Part shown: positions 17,397-25,916 of the stretch, piece after piece
Position numbering within the stretch: the stretch's first letter is position 1
Layout: every line of letters starts with the position of its first letter
Assembly (NCBI GenBank): GCA_025462885.1
Contig: JAOAPN010000001.1
Span: 1-53,732, forward strand
DNA from: Acidobacteriaceae bacterium
GTDB lineage: Bacteria; Acidobacteriota; Terriglobia; Terriglobales; Acidobacteriaceae
Direction: 5' to 3'
Length of the DNA: 53,732 bases
Program-made: the position numbers and the translations under genes
The notes under the pieces: model-generated
What the model saw: the letters and a program-made list of their open reading frames with translations, nothing else
The model's database searches: none
What the model was told of the DNA's origin: nothing

Positions 17397-18569
17397 ATGT
17401 CTACACCTTCCGGGAATCCGTTCACCTTCACGAAGAAGCAAAGTGCTTCGAACAAGACGCCTCGAAAGATCAATCGCAGCCTGGTGTTCAATCTGATCCG
17501 CACGCGGCAGCGTATTTCGCGGGCAGATCTGGCGCGAATCTCGGGGCTGCAGCGGAGCACGATCTCCTCCATCGTCGAAGACCTGATTCGAGATAAGTGG
17601 ATACTTGAAGGCTCCATGGGGCGTTTGCCGCGGGGGCGCAGGCCGACGTTTCTGGAACTGAATGACAAACGCGCGGTGATTGCCCTTGATATCCATCCGT
17701 CCCAGACAACGGTTGCCGTGACAGACCTTGGGGGCCGGATCGTATCGCAGAACGTCGTCGCGCTTCCTGCCGATCCCAATAAGGCCATGGCGCAGATCGT
17801 GGCTGCGATCCGCAAGGTGATGGAAGCCCACCCGGAGAAGTCGTTCGACGGGATCGGCATCAGCTTTCCCGGACGGACGGATCTGCAGGCGGAAAAGCCG
17901 ATCTTCGCTCCAAATCTGAAGTGGCCGGTGCTGAGTATCAAATCCAAAATTCAACGAGCCACGGGACTTCGCGTCGAGATGGACAACGTCGCTAACGCGT
18001 GCGCTTTGTCCGAGGTGTGGTTTGGCGACAGCGATGGTCTGCATGACCTGGTGGTGGTGAACGTCTCAGAGGGAATCGGCACCGGGATCTTCGCCAACGG
18101 CACTTTGCTGCGGGGCTCGAACGGTATGGCTGGGGAATTTGGCCATGTGCAGATGGAAGCGACCGGGCCGCTCTGCGGGTGCGGAAGCCACGGCTGCTGG
18201 GAGACGCTTGCCTCAAACCGCGCCGGACTGCGCTACTACGAAGAGATCAGCGGCGCGATGGCTCCCGCGACGTTCAATGGGCTGGTGCGGATGGCGGAGG
18301 CAGACGACGCTCATGCGATTGAGGCGCTGCATAAGATGGCGCGTTTCCTGGGGCGTGGGCTGCGCACGATCATCTCCGCGCTTGCTCCCAGCGAGATCAT
18401 TATCGTGGGCGACATCACGGCGGCCTGGTATATGTTCGGACCGAGCGTCGAGGCGGAGCTTAAGCAGAATGCGCTGGCGAAGTCTCCCAAGCTGCGTCCA
18501 GCCTATGAGGGTAATACGGCGCGGCTTCGCAGTGCTGTGGCACTTGTGATGAGCGCCAGTCACGTTTAG
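17397..18569 (+). CDS. ROK-family transcriptional regulator (NagC/XylR type)
   Basis: About 390 residues. An N-terminal winged HTH (about 30-85; INRSLVFNLIRTRQRISRAD, then LARISGLQRSTISSIVEDLI) precedes a ROK sugar-kinase-like domain. The latter shows VIALDIHPSQTTVAVTD, the GIGTGIFANGTLLRGSNG phosphate/sugar segment, and the zinc motif CGCGSHGCWE. ROK regulators of this layout bind a sugar or sugar phosphate and release their operator. The neighbours (secreted polyol-oxidase-like protein, dehydrogenases, MFS porter) suggest it controls the adjacent carbohydrate locus. The ATG at 17397 is preferred to an in-frame TTG at 17385. Confidence 0.92.
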   Translation: MSTPSGNPFTFTKKQSASNKTPRKINRSLVFNLIRTRQRISRADLARISGLQRSTISSIVEDLIRDKWILEGSMGRLPRGRRPTFLELNDKRAVIALDIHPSQTTVAVTDLGGRIVSQNVVALPADPNKAMAQIVAAIRKVMEAHPEKSFDGIGISFPGRTDLQAEKPIFAPNLKWPVLSIKSKIQRATGLRVEMDNVANACALSEVWFGDSDGLHDLVVVNVSEGIGTGIFANGTLLRGSNGMAGEFGHVQMEATGPLCGCGSHGCWETLASNRAGLRYYEEISGAMAPATFNGLVRMAEADDAHAIEALHKMARFLGRGLRTIISALAPSEIIIVGDITAAWYMFGPSVEAELKQNALAKSPKLRPAYEGNTARLRSAVALVMSASHV

Positions 18570-18697
18570 CCGTTTTTTAGATTCATAGCAAGAACCAAGG
18601 CGCCCTACCGCCGGGCAGGCGCCACTTCGTGGGTTATTGGACGCTTCGCTTAAGAGAATCGACTCTACAGCGACGGGGAATGCGCTCTAGATTTCTT

Positions 18698-20098
18698 TTA
18701 TGCGACAACAGAAGCGATGCCGAGGTTGGTCTGCAGGAAGGCGTTGGAAAACTTTCCGTGCGGGTCGTACTCCTGTACGAGGCGTTTAAAGTCATCCATG
18801 CGTGGATAGAGCGATTGGATATGCGCGGGGTCCATGGTGAAGAGCTTGCCCCAGTGCGGCCGCGCCTGGAAGGGCGCAAGCTCCGCTTCGATCAGCGGCA
18901 GGATGGCCTTGACGGCGGGCCACTCGGGCTTCCAAGTGAAATGGATCGCGAGGGAGGGCTGCTTGTAGGCGGTGCTGACCCAGAGATCGTCGGCAGCGAT
19001 GGTCCTTAGCTCGGTGATGAAGAGATGCGGTGTGATGCGGTCGCGGAGTTGTTCCACTGCGAGGATCGCCTCGTAGGCATGTTCGCGAGGGATAAGGTAT
19101 TCCGTCTGAAGCTCCTGACCGCTGCTGGGGGTGAAGTTCATGCGGAAGTGGGGAAGCCGCTCGTACCAGGGACCGGGGATGCCCATCTGTTCGGTGCAGT
19201 TCTCGGCGTCGTGACCTTCGAGGGGGTGGAGCTTCTTGGTGGCCAGGGTTGCGCCGTAGAATATGGGAGCCGGGACGTGGGTGACGCCGGGCTCGACACG
19301 CCGCTTGATCCAGACCTGCGTCGCCTTATGGTTCTGCCAGTCGGTGAAGAGGCTGACGCTATAGCCGCTGGACATGATCGTTTCGAGGTTATGTTTTAGT
19401 TCGTTGAAGGACAGGTTCTGGTAGACGGACTGGGTCGCCTGGAAGGTCGGTTCAACCTGCAGGGTGATGCGGGTCGTGATGCCGAGAGCACCCATGGCAA
19501 CGGCTACCCCGTTGAACTTCTCGCCGAGGTTGGCGCGAGACAAAGTAACAACCGTTCCATCAGCTTTGACGAGTTCGATCGCCACGATTGAAGTGGAGAG
19601 GTTGCCGCTCCTGACGCCGGATCCGTGGGTCGCAGTGGCGCATGCTCCAACGACCGAGATATGCGGCAGGGAAGCGAGGTTATGCACGGCGAATCCCTGG
19701 GCGTCGATGTAGGGAGCCAGTTTGCCGTAGGTCACTCCAGCCCCAACCGTGACGGTGCGGGCGTTGCGGTCGAGTTCCATCGAGTCAAAGCCCTTGAGGG
19801 ATATCTGTGCGGCGATGCTATCGGCGATGCTGTTGAAGGAGTGCCGCGCGCCGAGCCCATGCAGACTGGGAGCGTTCTTGACGATGTGCTGGACCTCTTC
19901 CACAGTGGTAGGGGAATAGAGGCGGTCCGTGCTGTAGGTAAAGTTGCCGGCCCAGTTGGTGCGGTGGGGAAGGTGGGCGGCCTGTTCTCCAGCGGGCATC
20001 TGTGCTCCAGTGGTCTTATCTGCGCCAGAGGCGTATCGCGACAGGATGGATGTGGTCAGCATGGCGCTTGAGGCTTTGAGGAACTCTCGTTTATTCAT
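18698..20098 (-). CDS. Secreted FAD-linked oxidase, alditol/aldonolactone-oxidase-like
   Basis: The 466-aa product starts with a Tat-like leader (NKREFLKASSAML, with KR in place of RR), so it is probably exported. The FAD domain (about residues 50-220) has GLGARHSFNSIAD, where the His matches the position of covalent FAD linkage in alditol oxidase, then VTVGAGVTYGKLAPY and GACATATHGSG. The C-terminal half resembles the substrate domain of D-arabinono-lactone/alditol oxidases, with typical late motifs (RPHWGKLFT, YPRMDDFKRLVQEYDPHGKFSN). It should oxidise a polyol or lactone with oxygen as acceptor. It is divergent from the dehydrogenase pair over a 139-base region. Confidence 0.87.
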   Translation of the reverse strand: MNKREFLKASSAMLTTSILSRYASGADKTTGAQMPAGEQAAHLPHRTNWAGNFTYSTDRLYSPTTVEEVQHIVKNAPSLHGLGARHSFNSIADSIAAQISLKGFDSMELDRNARTVTVGAGVTYGKLAPYIDAQGFAVHNLASLPHISVVGACATATHGSGVRSGNLSTSIVAIELVKADGTVVTLSRANLGEKFNGVAVAMGALGITTRITLQVEPTFQATQSVYQNLSFNELKHNLETIMSSGYSVSLFTDWQNHKATQVWIKRRVEPGVTHVPAPIFYGATLATKKLHPLEGHDAENCTEQMGIPGPWYERLPHFRMNFTPSSGQELQTEYLIPREHAYEAILAVEQLRDRITPHLFITELRTIAADDLWVSTAYKQPSLAIHFTWKPEWPAVKAILPLIEAELAPFQARPHWGKLFTMDPAHIQSLYPRMDDFKRLVQEYDPHGKFSNAFLQTNLGIASVVA

Positions 20099-20237
20099 GG
20101 GCGGTGTCCTTTTTATCGGCAGCCGCCATCGTATACGTCTGGTAAACGTTGTCGCAAGAGCGCCTTCGATACTTGCCCCACTATTCGAGACAGCTCTAAT
20201 CGATATAACCTTATCGCGCGAGGTTTTCAGCCAAACG
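20099..20237. promoter_or_regulatory. Divergent control region of the polyol locus
   Basis: This stretch separates the secreted oxidase from the alcohol dehydrogenase. It contains tggtaaacgttgtcgca (20140-20156), which looks like half of a LacI/ROK-class operator, and a short dyad cgata/tatcg (20201-20205, 20212-20216). Both are candidates for the ROK regulator encoded nearby; neither is proven. Confidence 0.35.
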
Positions 20238-21275
20238 ATGAACGCTCTTCTTCTTTCAGAATATAAGCATCTCGAAGTGACGGATGTTCCGACGCCGCAG
20301 CCCGGCCCGTCCGACGTGCTGGTGCAGGTCGCGGCCTGCGGGATCTGCGGCAGTGATGTGCATGGATACGATGGCGCCTCCGGACGTCGCATCCCCCCTA
20401 TCGTCATGGGACATGAGGCCGCCGGCGTAGTAACTGCGGTGGGAGCCGAGGTGAAGGGCTTCGCGGTCGGGGATCGAGTTACCTTCGATTCCACCGTTTA
20501 CTGCGGCATCTGCGAGTTCTGCCAACGGGGCGAGGTCAATCTCTGCAACGATCGCCAGGTAGTCGGGGTATCGTGCGGAGACTACCGGCGGGCTGGTGCC
20601 TTCGCCGAGTATGTTGCCGTCCCGGCGCGGATTCTCTACAGACTTCCCGATGCTCTGCCGTTCGCGGAGGCCGCGATGCTGGAGGCGGTCTCCGTAGCGC
20701 TGCATGGCGTCCGTGTGGCGGAGTTGAAGGGCGGCGAAACCGCATTGGTCATCGGAGCCGGCATGATCGGCTTGCTGCTGCTGCAGGCTGCTCGGGTTGC
20801 CGGTTGCTCCAAAGTGTATGTTGCGGACATCGATGCCACGCGCCTTGCACTTGCAAAGCAACTGGGTGCGGATGAGACTTATAAGGTTTCAGGGGACGGG
20901 TTGTTTCAGGCCATCATGCAGGCTACGGATGGGCGCGGCGTCGATGTGGTCTTTGAGGCGGTCGGACAGAGCGAGACCGTCAACGGCGCCATCGACTGCG
21001 TGCGGAAGGGCGGCACGGTGTCGCTGGTTGGCAACATCGCGCGCGAGATCACGATGCCTCTGCAGAAGGTGGTCACGCGACAGATTCGTCTGCAGGGGTC
21101 GTGCTCGTCGGCTGGAGAGTATCCCGAGGCGATGGAACTCATCTCAAGCGGAAAGATCCAGGTGCGACCGCTCATCACTGCTGTTGCGCCGCTGGGCGAT
21201 GGACCGTCGTGGTTTGATCGTCTTTACTCCCGCGAGCCTAACCTCATGAAGATCGTGCTCGATCCGCGTCAATAA
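20238..21275 (+). CDS. Zinc-dependent alcohol/polyol dehydrogenase (MDR family)
   Basis: 345 residues, normal length for a medium-chain dehydrogenase. The catalytic zinc ligands are in CGICGSDVHG and GHEAAG. The structural zinc site is CGICEFCQRGEVNLC. The Rossmann motif is VIGAGMIGLLLLQAA, with Asp in VADIDATRLA indicating NAD preference. The family includes sorbitol, threonine and L-idonate dehydrogenases. The ATG at 20238 is used because family-type sequence begins there; the longer frame upstream overlaps the divergent promoter. It is followed after 22 bases by an SDR gene, almost certainly co-transcribed, giving two consecutive oxidation or reduction steps. Confidence 0.92.
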   Translation: MNALLLSEYKHLEVTDVPTPQPGPSDVLVQVAACGICGSDVHGYDGASGRRIPPIVMGHEAAGVVTAVGAEVKGFAVGDRVTFDSTVYCGICEFCQRGEVNLCNDRQVVGVSCGDYRRAGAFAEYVAVPARILYRLPDALPFAEAAMLEAVSVALHGVRVAELKGGETALVIGAGMIGLLLLQAARVAGCSKVYVADIDATRLALAKQLGADETYKVSGDGLFQAIMQATDGRGVDVVFEAVGQSETVNGAIDCVRKGGTVSLVGNIAREITMPLQKVVTRQIRLQGSCSSAGEYPEAMELISSGKIQVRPLITAVAPLGDGPSWFDRLYSREPNLMKIVLDPRQ

Positions 21276-21297
21276 GAACTAAGAAACAGGAGAAGCA

Positions 21298-22095
21298 ATG
21301 GGGAACGAATTGTTTGACCTGACCGGCCAGGTAGCCGTCGTTACTGGCGCAAGCCGTGGGCTGGGACAGCACTTTGGGCGCGCACTGGCCAAGGCTGGTG
21401 CAGACCTGATCGTCACCAGTCGCAAGATAGCGGACCTGGAACCTTTTGTCGCCGAGATAGAGGCGCTGGGACGCAAGGCTATTCCTCTGGAGCTTGATGT
21501 GCGCGACCAGGGCAGCATCGAGAGGATGGGCGCCGCTGCGGAAGCGGCGTTCGGGCAGATTCACATCCTGGTCAATAACGCCGGATGCAACGTCCGCAAA
21601 CCGGCGCTCGATGTGACCTGGGAAGATTGGAACCTCGTGCTTGATACCAACCTGCGCGGAAGCTTCTTCGTCGCACAGCAGATCGCTCGTCGTATGGTTC
21701 CGAAGGAGTATGGCCGCATCATCAATATCGGGTCGGTTACGAGCGTGTTTGGCTACGTGGGACTGGCTCCCTATGGAGCGAGCCGTGGTGGAGTGCGGCA
21801 GATGACCATGAGCCTCGCGGACGACTGGGGCAAGTACGGCATCACCGTCAACTGTCTTGCGCCGGGGTGGTTCAAGACGGAGCAGAACAAGGTGCTCTAC
21901 GAGAGCAAGGAATGGGTCGACTATCTGATTGACCGGATTCCGCTGAAGAGACCGGGGCAGGCCCACGACCTCGACGGGGCGGTGGTGTTTCTGGCCTCTG
22001 AATCGAGCCGCTACATTACTGGTCAAACGCTTCTGGTCGATGGGGGCATTTCAACCGGTGCGATGCGTGCCACCGTGCAGCCGCCGAAGGCTTAG
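21298..22095 (+). CDS. SDR-family oxidoreductase with Arg at the catalytic Lys position
   Basis: 265 residues of the classical short-chain dehydrogenase type, nearest in style to gluconate 5-dehydrogenase. Visible motifs are TGASRGLGQHFG (cofactor), NNAG, the catalytic Ser in NIGSVTSVFG, and PGWFKTE. The active-site block reads YGASRGGV, so the Lys of YxxxK is replaced by Arg (codon cgt). Either this clade uses Arg or activity is lowered. An aggag site precedes the start. It pairs with the alcohol dehydrogenase upstream in what looks like a sugar-acid or polyol pathway. Confidence 0.9.
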   Translation: MGNELFDLTGQVAVVTGASRGLGQHFGRALAKAGADLIVTSRKIADLEPFVAEIEALGRKAIPLELDVRDQGSIERMGAAAEAAFGQIHILVNNAGCNVRKPALDVTWEDWNLVLDTNLRGSFFVAQQIARRMVPKEYGRIINIGSVTSVFGYVGLAPYGASRGGVRQMTMSLADDWGKYGITVNCLAPGWFKTEQNKVLYESKEWVDYLIDRIPLKRPGQAHDLDGAVVFLASESSRYITGQTLLVDGGISTGAMRATVQPPKA

Positions 22096-22106
22096 GAGTA
22101 TCCCAA

Positions 22107-23393
22107 CTACGTTGCCTGCATCTCCATGGGCTCGATCTTGCCTAGCAGGAAGATGTATCCAGCGATCCCTGCGACCAGGTACGCCGCCGACACTCCGAAG
22201 GCGAGGGCGAACGAGTGATGCGCGGCGACCAGGTAGCCTGTGATGATTGGCGCCGCGATCCCTGAGAGCTGATTCGAAAAGTTGACGATGCCCCCGACCG
22301 AGCCGACACTGCTGCGCGGTGCGATAAAGGAAGGAATCGACCAGCCGACCGGAGCTGCCGCCGAAAGACCTCCAATCGAGATACTGATCCAGATCAAAGC
22401 TCGCACCGCCGTGTGGGCGTGTGCAGCGCCAAGAATTCCAAGGCCGCACGCTGTGCCGCCGATCAGTATGACCTTGCGAACGCGATTCGCGTTCCAACCG
22501 CGTTGAATCAGGGCATCGACGAGCCAGCCCCCCACCACGAGGTCGGTCACGGTAGCGAAGAGCCATGGAACGCCGGTGTAGAGAAACGAGTGCAACAGAT
22601 CGATGTGTAGCGCCGACGAAAGATAGGTCGGCAGCCACGTCAGGAGCAGGTAGAAGACATAGTTGTACGAGCCGAAGCCGAGCGCGAGTCCCAAGACCTT
22701 TCTCTGACGCAGAAGGGAACTGAGCGGAGCAGGCTTCTCTTCTGCCACTAGGACTACCGGAGCATCTTCGCGGATGAATCGTTTCTCCGCTTCAGAGAGT
22801 TCCGGATCGTCATCCGGATCGCGGTAGAAGACGGTGAAGAGAAAGAAGTAGGCCAGACTGATCAGACCTGTAAGAGCGAAGCTCCAACGCCAGCCGACGG
22901 TCAGCAGGATGATCCCCAGGGCCGGAACGCCGATTGCAGAGGAAAATTTCGCTGCAGCGTCAAAGATCGAGGTAGCGAAGCTGCGCTCCTGCGGCGGGAA
23001 CCAGAAGCCTATCGCCTTCGCGTTCGAAGGGAACGTGGGAGCTTCTCCGATTCCGAGCAGAAGCCGCGCGGCGAAGAACCCTCCAAGATTTGGCGTTGCT
23101 GCGGCCCCGAAGGATGCGATGCTCCAGAGGAACGTGCTGACGCGGCCTACACGGCGGACTCCGAACCGATCCAGCATTACCCCGATGGGAAGCTGGCAAA
23201 GGGCGTAGGTCCAGTTATAGGCTCCGGAAAGATAGCCGAAGGCAACCGTGGAGATGCCAAAGGTCGTATAAAGCGCATCGTGCGACACGGAGAGGTTGAC
23301 CCGGTCGAAGTAGTTGACAAGCACACCGAGGCCCAGGAGCCACGCGATGCGCCAGCGTCGGCGCGGTATAGGTTGGTCTGGATTCTGGATCAC
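22107..23393 (-). CDS. MFS transporter of the anion:cation symporter type
   Basis: 428 residues with about 12 predicted membrane helices. The start region (WRIAWLLGLGVLVNYFDRVNLSV) and MLDRFGVRRVGR between helices 2 and 3 match the ACS family (hexuronate, galactonate and glucarate porters). The central loop holds DPDDDPELSEAEKRFI, also typical. It converges on the SDR gene with an 11-base gap and probably imports the acid or polyol handled by the neighbouring enzymes. Substrate is inferred from context only. Confidence 0.9.
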   Translation of the reverse strand: MIQNPDQPIPRRRWRIAWLLGLGVLVNYFDRVNLSVSHDALYTTFGISTVAFGYLSGAYNWTYALCQLPIGVMLDRFGVRRVGRVSTFLWSIASFGAAATPNLGGFFAARLLLGIGEAPTFPSNAKAIGFWFPPQERSFATSIFDAAAKFSSAIGVPALGIILLTVGWRWSFALTGLISLAYFFLFTVFYRDPDDDPELSEAEKRFIREDAPVVLVAEEKPAPLSSLLRQRKVLGLALGFGSYNYVFYLLLTWLPTYLSSALHIDLLHSFLYTGVPWLFATVTDLVVGGWLVDALIQRGWNANRVRKVILIGGTACGLGILGAAHAHTAVRALIWISISIGGLSAAAPVGWSIPSFIAPRSSVGSVGGIVNFSNQLSGIAAPIITGYLVAAHHSFALAFGVSAAYLVAGIAGYIFLLGKIEPMEMQAT

Positions 23394-23938
23394 GGTATAC
23401 GAGGTGGCGGAACCATCCTACCTGATCGAATTGTTGACGGTCGATTGCCGCTTGCTGCCGAGGTCGGCTGCAAGTGATCGATTCACGCCGGTTAGTCTGC
23501 GATCCCTACTGCACATCCGTCTGCCAGCGCTCGCAGATGCACTCTGATGCGACCGAACCAGCTCAATTCAAGTCCGATGTTGACAGTGTTTCTTCGTGAA
23601 AAATAGATTGCGTAATGTGAAGTTTAACTGCAAATGCGATGCAGGATGGCTTGATACATTTATGTCAGAACGTCTGGGCTTCTTCCCCTGGTAGTGCTCA
23701 ACCTGTCGGACGAAAATCTACCGGCGGGGCAGAAGCGAATCCTCGCAAGGCAGACCTAAGAGCCTGCGGACAGCATCCAGCCAGTCACCATCCCCACGGC
23801 GCGAGCATGTCGAGGAAGTTTAGCCAATAGCTCTTACTGCTTTAGAACGAGTCAGCAATAGCCAATATCTACAGTAATACTTGAGGTCGGCACGCAGTAG
23901 TGCCGAGTGTCTTCTATTTGTTGGGTTTTGGGGGTTTG
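23394..23938. other. Intergenic stretch, no gene seen
   Basis: About 545 bases between the MFS gene and tRNA-Ser. Short open frames here lack ribosome sites and family-like sequence. A 6-bp hairpin (23888-23905, loop gcagta) lies after the tRNA 3' end and could help end that transcript, although no T-run follows. The promoter of the MFS gene should lie near 23400-23500. Confidence 0.5.
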
Positions 23939-24026
23939 TGGCGGAGAGACAGGGATTCGAACCCTGGATACCTTGCGGTATACACGCTTTCCAAGCGTGC
24001 GCCTTCAGCCACTCGGCCATCTCTCC
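23939..24026 (-). tRNA. tRNA-Ser (anticodon GGA)
   Basis: The minus strand gives a class II tRNA: acceptor GGAGAGA pairs with TCTCTCC, discriminator G as usual for serine, encoded CCA, TTCGAAT T-loop and a long variable arm. The anticodon loop TTGGAAA gives GGA. The first 43 nucleotides of the gene, plus 4 bases upstream, recur exactly at 33924-33970. The 5' half therefore lies inside an attachment-site repeat. Confidence 0.96.
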
Positions 24027-24030
24027 GCTT
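23984..24030. repeat. Left attachment-site repeat within tRNA-Ser
   Basis: A 47-bp sequence identical to 33924-33970. It spans from 4 bases upstream of the tRNA 5' end through the anticodon stem. The anticodon arm inside it (acgct/agcgt around ttcca) is a natural inverted repeat of the kind tyrosine recombinases use as a crossover core. The integrase start lies 59 bases away. Confidence 0.93.
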
Positions 24031-24088
24031 TTCAACAACTTAGCTCTGACGCCTCCCGAGAAGATAACACGCCTGGGAGGGCCGCAAC

Positions 24089-24940
24089 ATGAGTCGCTTC
24101 AATGAGTTTATACGAGAAAGACAGTATCTGCACGCCGTATCTGCCCGGACTATTTCTTGGTATGTAAGCGCCCTTAAATGGTTGCCGTCTGAAACGCCCA
24201 CGCAGGATGATCTCAAAGACACCGTCTTGCGGATGCGACAGAAGGGTCTCAAGGAAACCGGCTGTAACGCAGCGATTCGCGCCATCAATGCCTATCTGCA
24301 TTGGAGTAGCGGGTCAGACCGGAAATGCGGAGCTGGCTGCGCCCACCCACGAATCTCCCAGCTCAAAGAACCCCAAAACATCTTGCCTACGCTGACTGAG
24401 GCCCAAGTCCAGTTGATTGTGGGTTGGAGGCCGGGGAGAAACTTCTACCGGCGACGATTGAATTTACTCGCGCTTTTGCTGCTCGATTGCTGATGTCGCA
24501 TCTCGGAGACCCTTACGCTGCGGGTTGGGGACGTGGACATGGAGAATTTGCTGCTCACCCTGGAAGGGAAGGGAAGGAAGCAACGGATTGTCCCTTTCTC
24601 ATTCGCTTTGCGGAAGGTTTTGTACCGTTTCATCGCAGATTTTAAACTCAGGGCGGACGGTCTGCTTATCGCCACGAGAGACGGGGCAAGCGTCCTGCGG
24701 ATGACGGCTTTGCGAAGCGTTAAGAAACTATGCCTGCAACTGGGTTTCGCCCCTCCAAGTCGTACCCTCCATGCATTTAGGCACACATTCGCCGTTTTCT
24801 ATCTGCGGCGAGGGGGCAGTGTCTTCCATCTGCAAAAGGTCCTCGGCCACTCCAGTTTGGAAATGACCCGGAGGTACGCTAACCTATCGACAGTGGACCT
24901 CCAAGCCGTCCACGAGCGGGTAAGCCTGCTCTCAAAATGA
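24089..24940 (+). pseudogene. Tyrosine integrase interrupted by one in-frame TGA
   Basis: Reading through TGA at 24491-24493 gives 282 residues of a normal phage-type integrase. An N-terminal SAM-like domain (about 1-95) is followed by the catalytic domain. LLLLDC-stop-CRISETLTLRVGDV shows the stop sits where the conserved Gly before the catalytic Arg normally lies (as in DTGxRxxE). Later motifs are present: GKGRKQRIVP (Lys), HAFRH, LGHSSLEMTRRYA (His and Tyr). Nothing else is damaged. Without readthrough, the first product is 134 aa, and the downstream ATG at 24533 would give a fragment lacking the Arg. The start has a gggagg site. Recent mutation, sequencing error or recoding are all possible. 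Confidence 0.9.
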
Positions 24941-25028
24941 CGGCGGGGTAGGTGCAGGGGTTTTCAGCGGAAGCACCTACGCGCGTTTAAGTGCGTTTCG
25001 GGTGCTCTCCGCGATGTATATTTCGCGT

Positions 25029-25196
25029 ATGGCAATCAAGAGACCACCAGCAAAACTCACTGCCGTTGAGATCGAGCGTTTGGCGGGCAAAGGCCTAGAA
25101 GATCCAGCCTCATTAACTGACAAACAGACACAGAGACTCGCTGCCTCCGTGTTACGGCACATACAAGAACAAAAGAAACTTAAGCCGAAGAAATAG
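25029..25196 (+). CDS. Small basic protein of unknown function
   Basis: A 55-aa frame starting MAIKRPPAKLTAVEIERL, mostly helical and very Lys/Arg-rich at both ends, ending EQKKLKPKK. It may bind nucleic acid. It lies 88 bases after the integrase on the same strand. The frame extends 9 codons upstream to a GTG at 25002, but neither start has a clear ribosome site. Real but small, or fortuitous; moderate doubt. Confidence 0.4.
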   Translation: MAIKRPPAKLTAVEIERLAGKGLEDPASLTDKQTQRLAASVLRHIQEQKKLKPKK

Positions 25197-25916
25197 GCAT
25201 TAGCGGATGGATGCATCGCCGCTATGCGGAGGATAGGGGCCGCCGTGACAACGCCGAAGGTGCGTGCGGGGTATGCATGAATCGATGCGGGACGAAGAGC
25301 TAAACCATTTGCTTTCATAGCACTAAGTAGCCAGTAATTGATCGATTGACGGAGAGTCGCGTCAATCTTGAGCGTGCGGTAATCGCCCAAAAACGAGATT
25401 TATTTTTGTCTATCGAGATAAAAGATTGGCGGAGACCTTTTCGGACATCGTCGTAGACATTTGACCCCACCCCCACTACCCCTTTGTTTTCAATGGCTTA
25501 CGTTAAGTCAACAAGAGCGCTGCGGTACCCCACCATCACTCCACGCCAACGCCACCACGGGCCGCTGTGCGCGTCTGCGGGGCATCGTCCGCACAGTGAA
25601 TCGTACATAGGGCCGCTCGCATACCGGCGACAAACACATACCTAACAAACCATCTAATCCCCGTTAGGGGTTAGTGGGTTGGTTGTAGAGGGTTTAGGCG
25701 GACGTTAGGTCTACCGACCCAAAAACCGGCGGCGGCGCTATAGAGAAGGACCTAGAATCCACTACACCCATCTCATCCTCTCTTTTAAAAAAAAGAAGAG
25801 AGGATGGATTGAGCAGGAATCGGAATCCCAAAACGATAGAATCCGTGGCATCTCCAACCGGCCCGAGATAGGATGACGAATACCCTAAATTGCTCAGCCG
25901 GTTGGAGTGGTCCCGA
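25197..25916. other. Long non-coding stretch of the island with hairpins
   Basis: About 720 bases without a convincing gene. An imperfect dyad (ctaa-tcccc / gggg-ttag) lies near 25656-25676, followed by several GTTAGG-like words. A perfect 11-bp hairpin (25774-25784 with 25796-25806) has an A-rich loop and could be a terminator. This is the largest gap in an otherwise tightly packed element. It could hold an origin, packaging site or regulatory RNA, none of which is shown. Confidence 0.5.
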
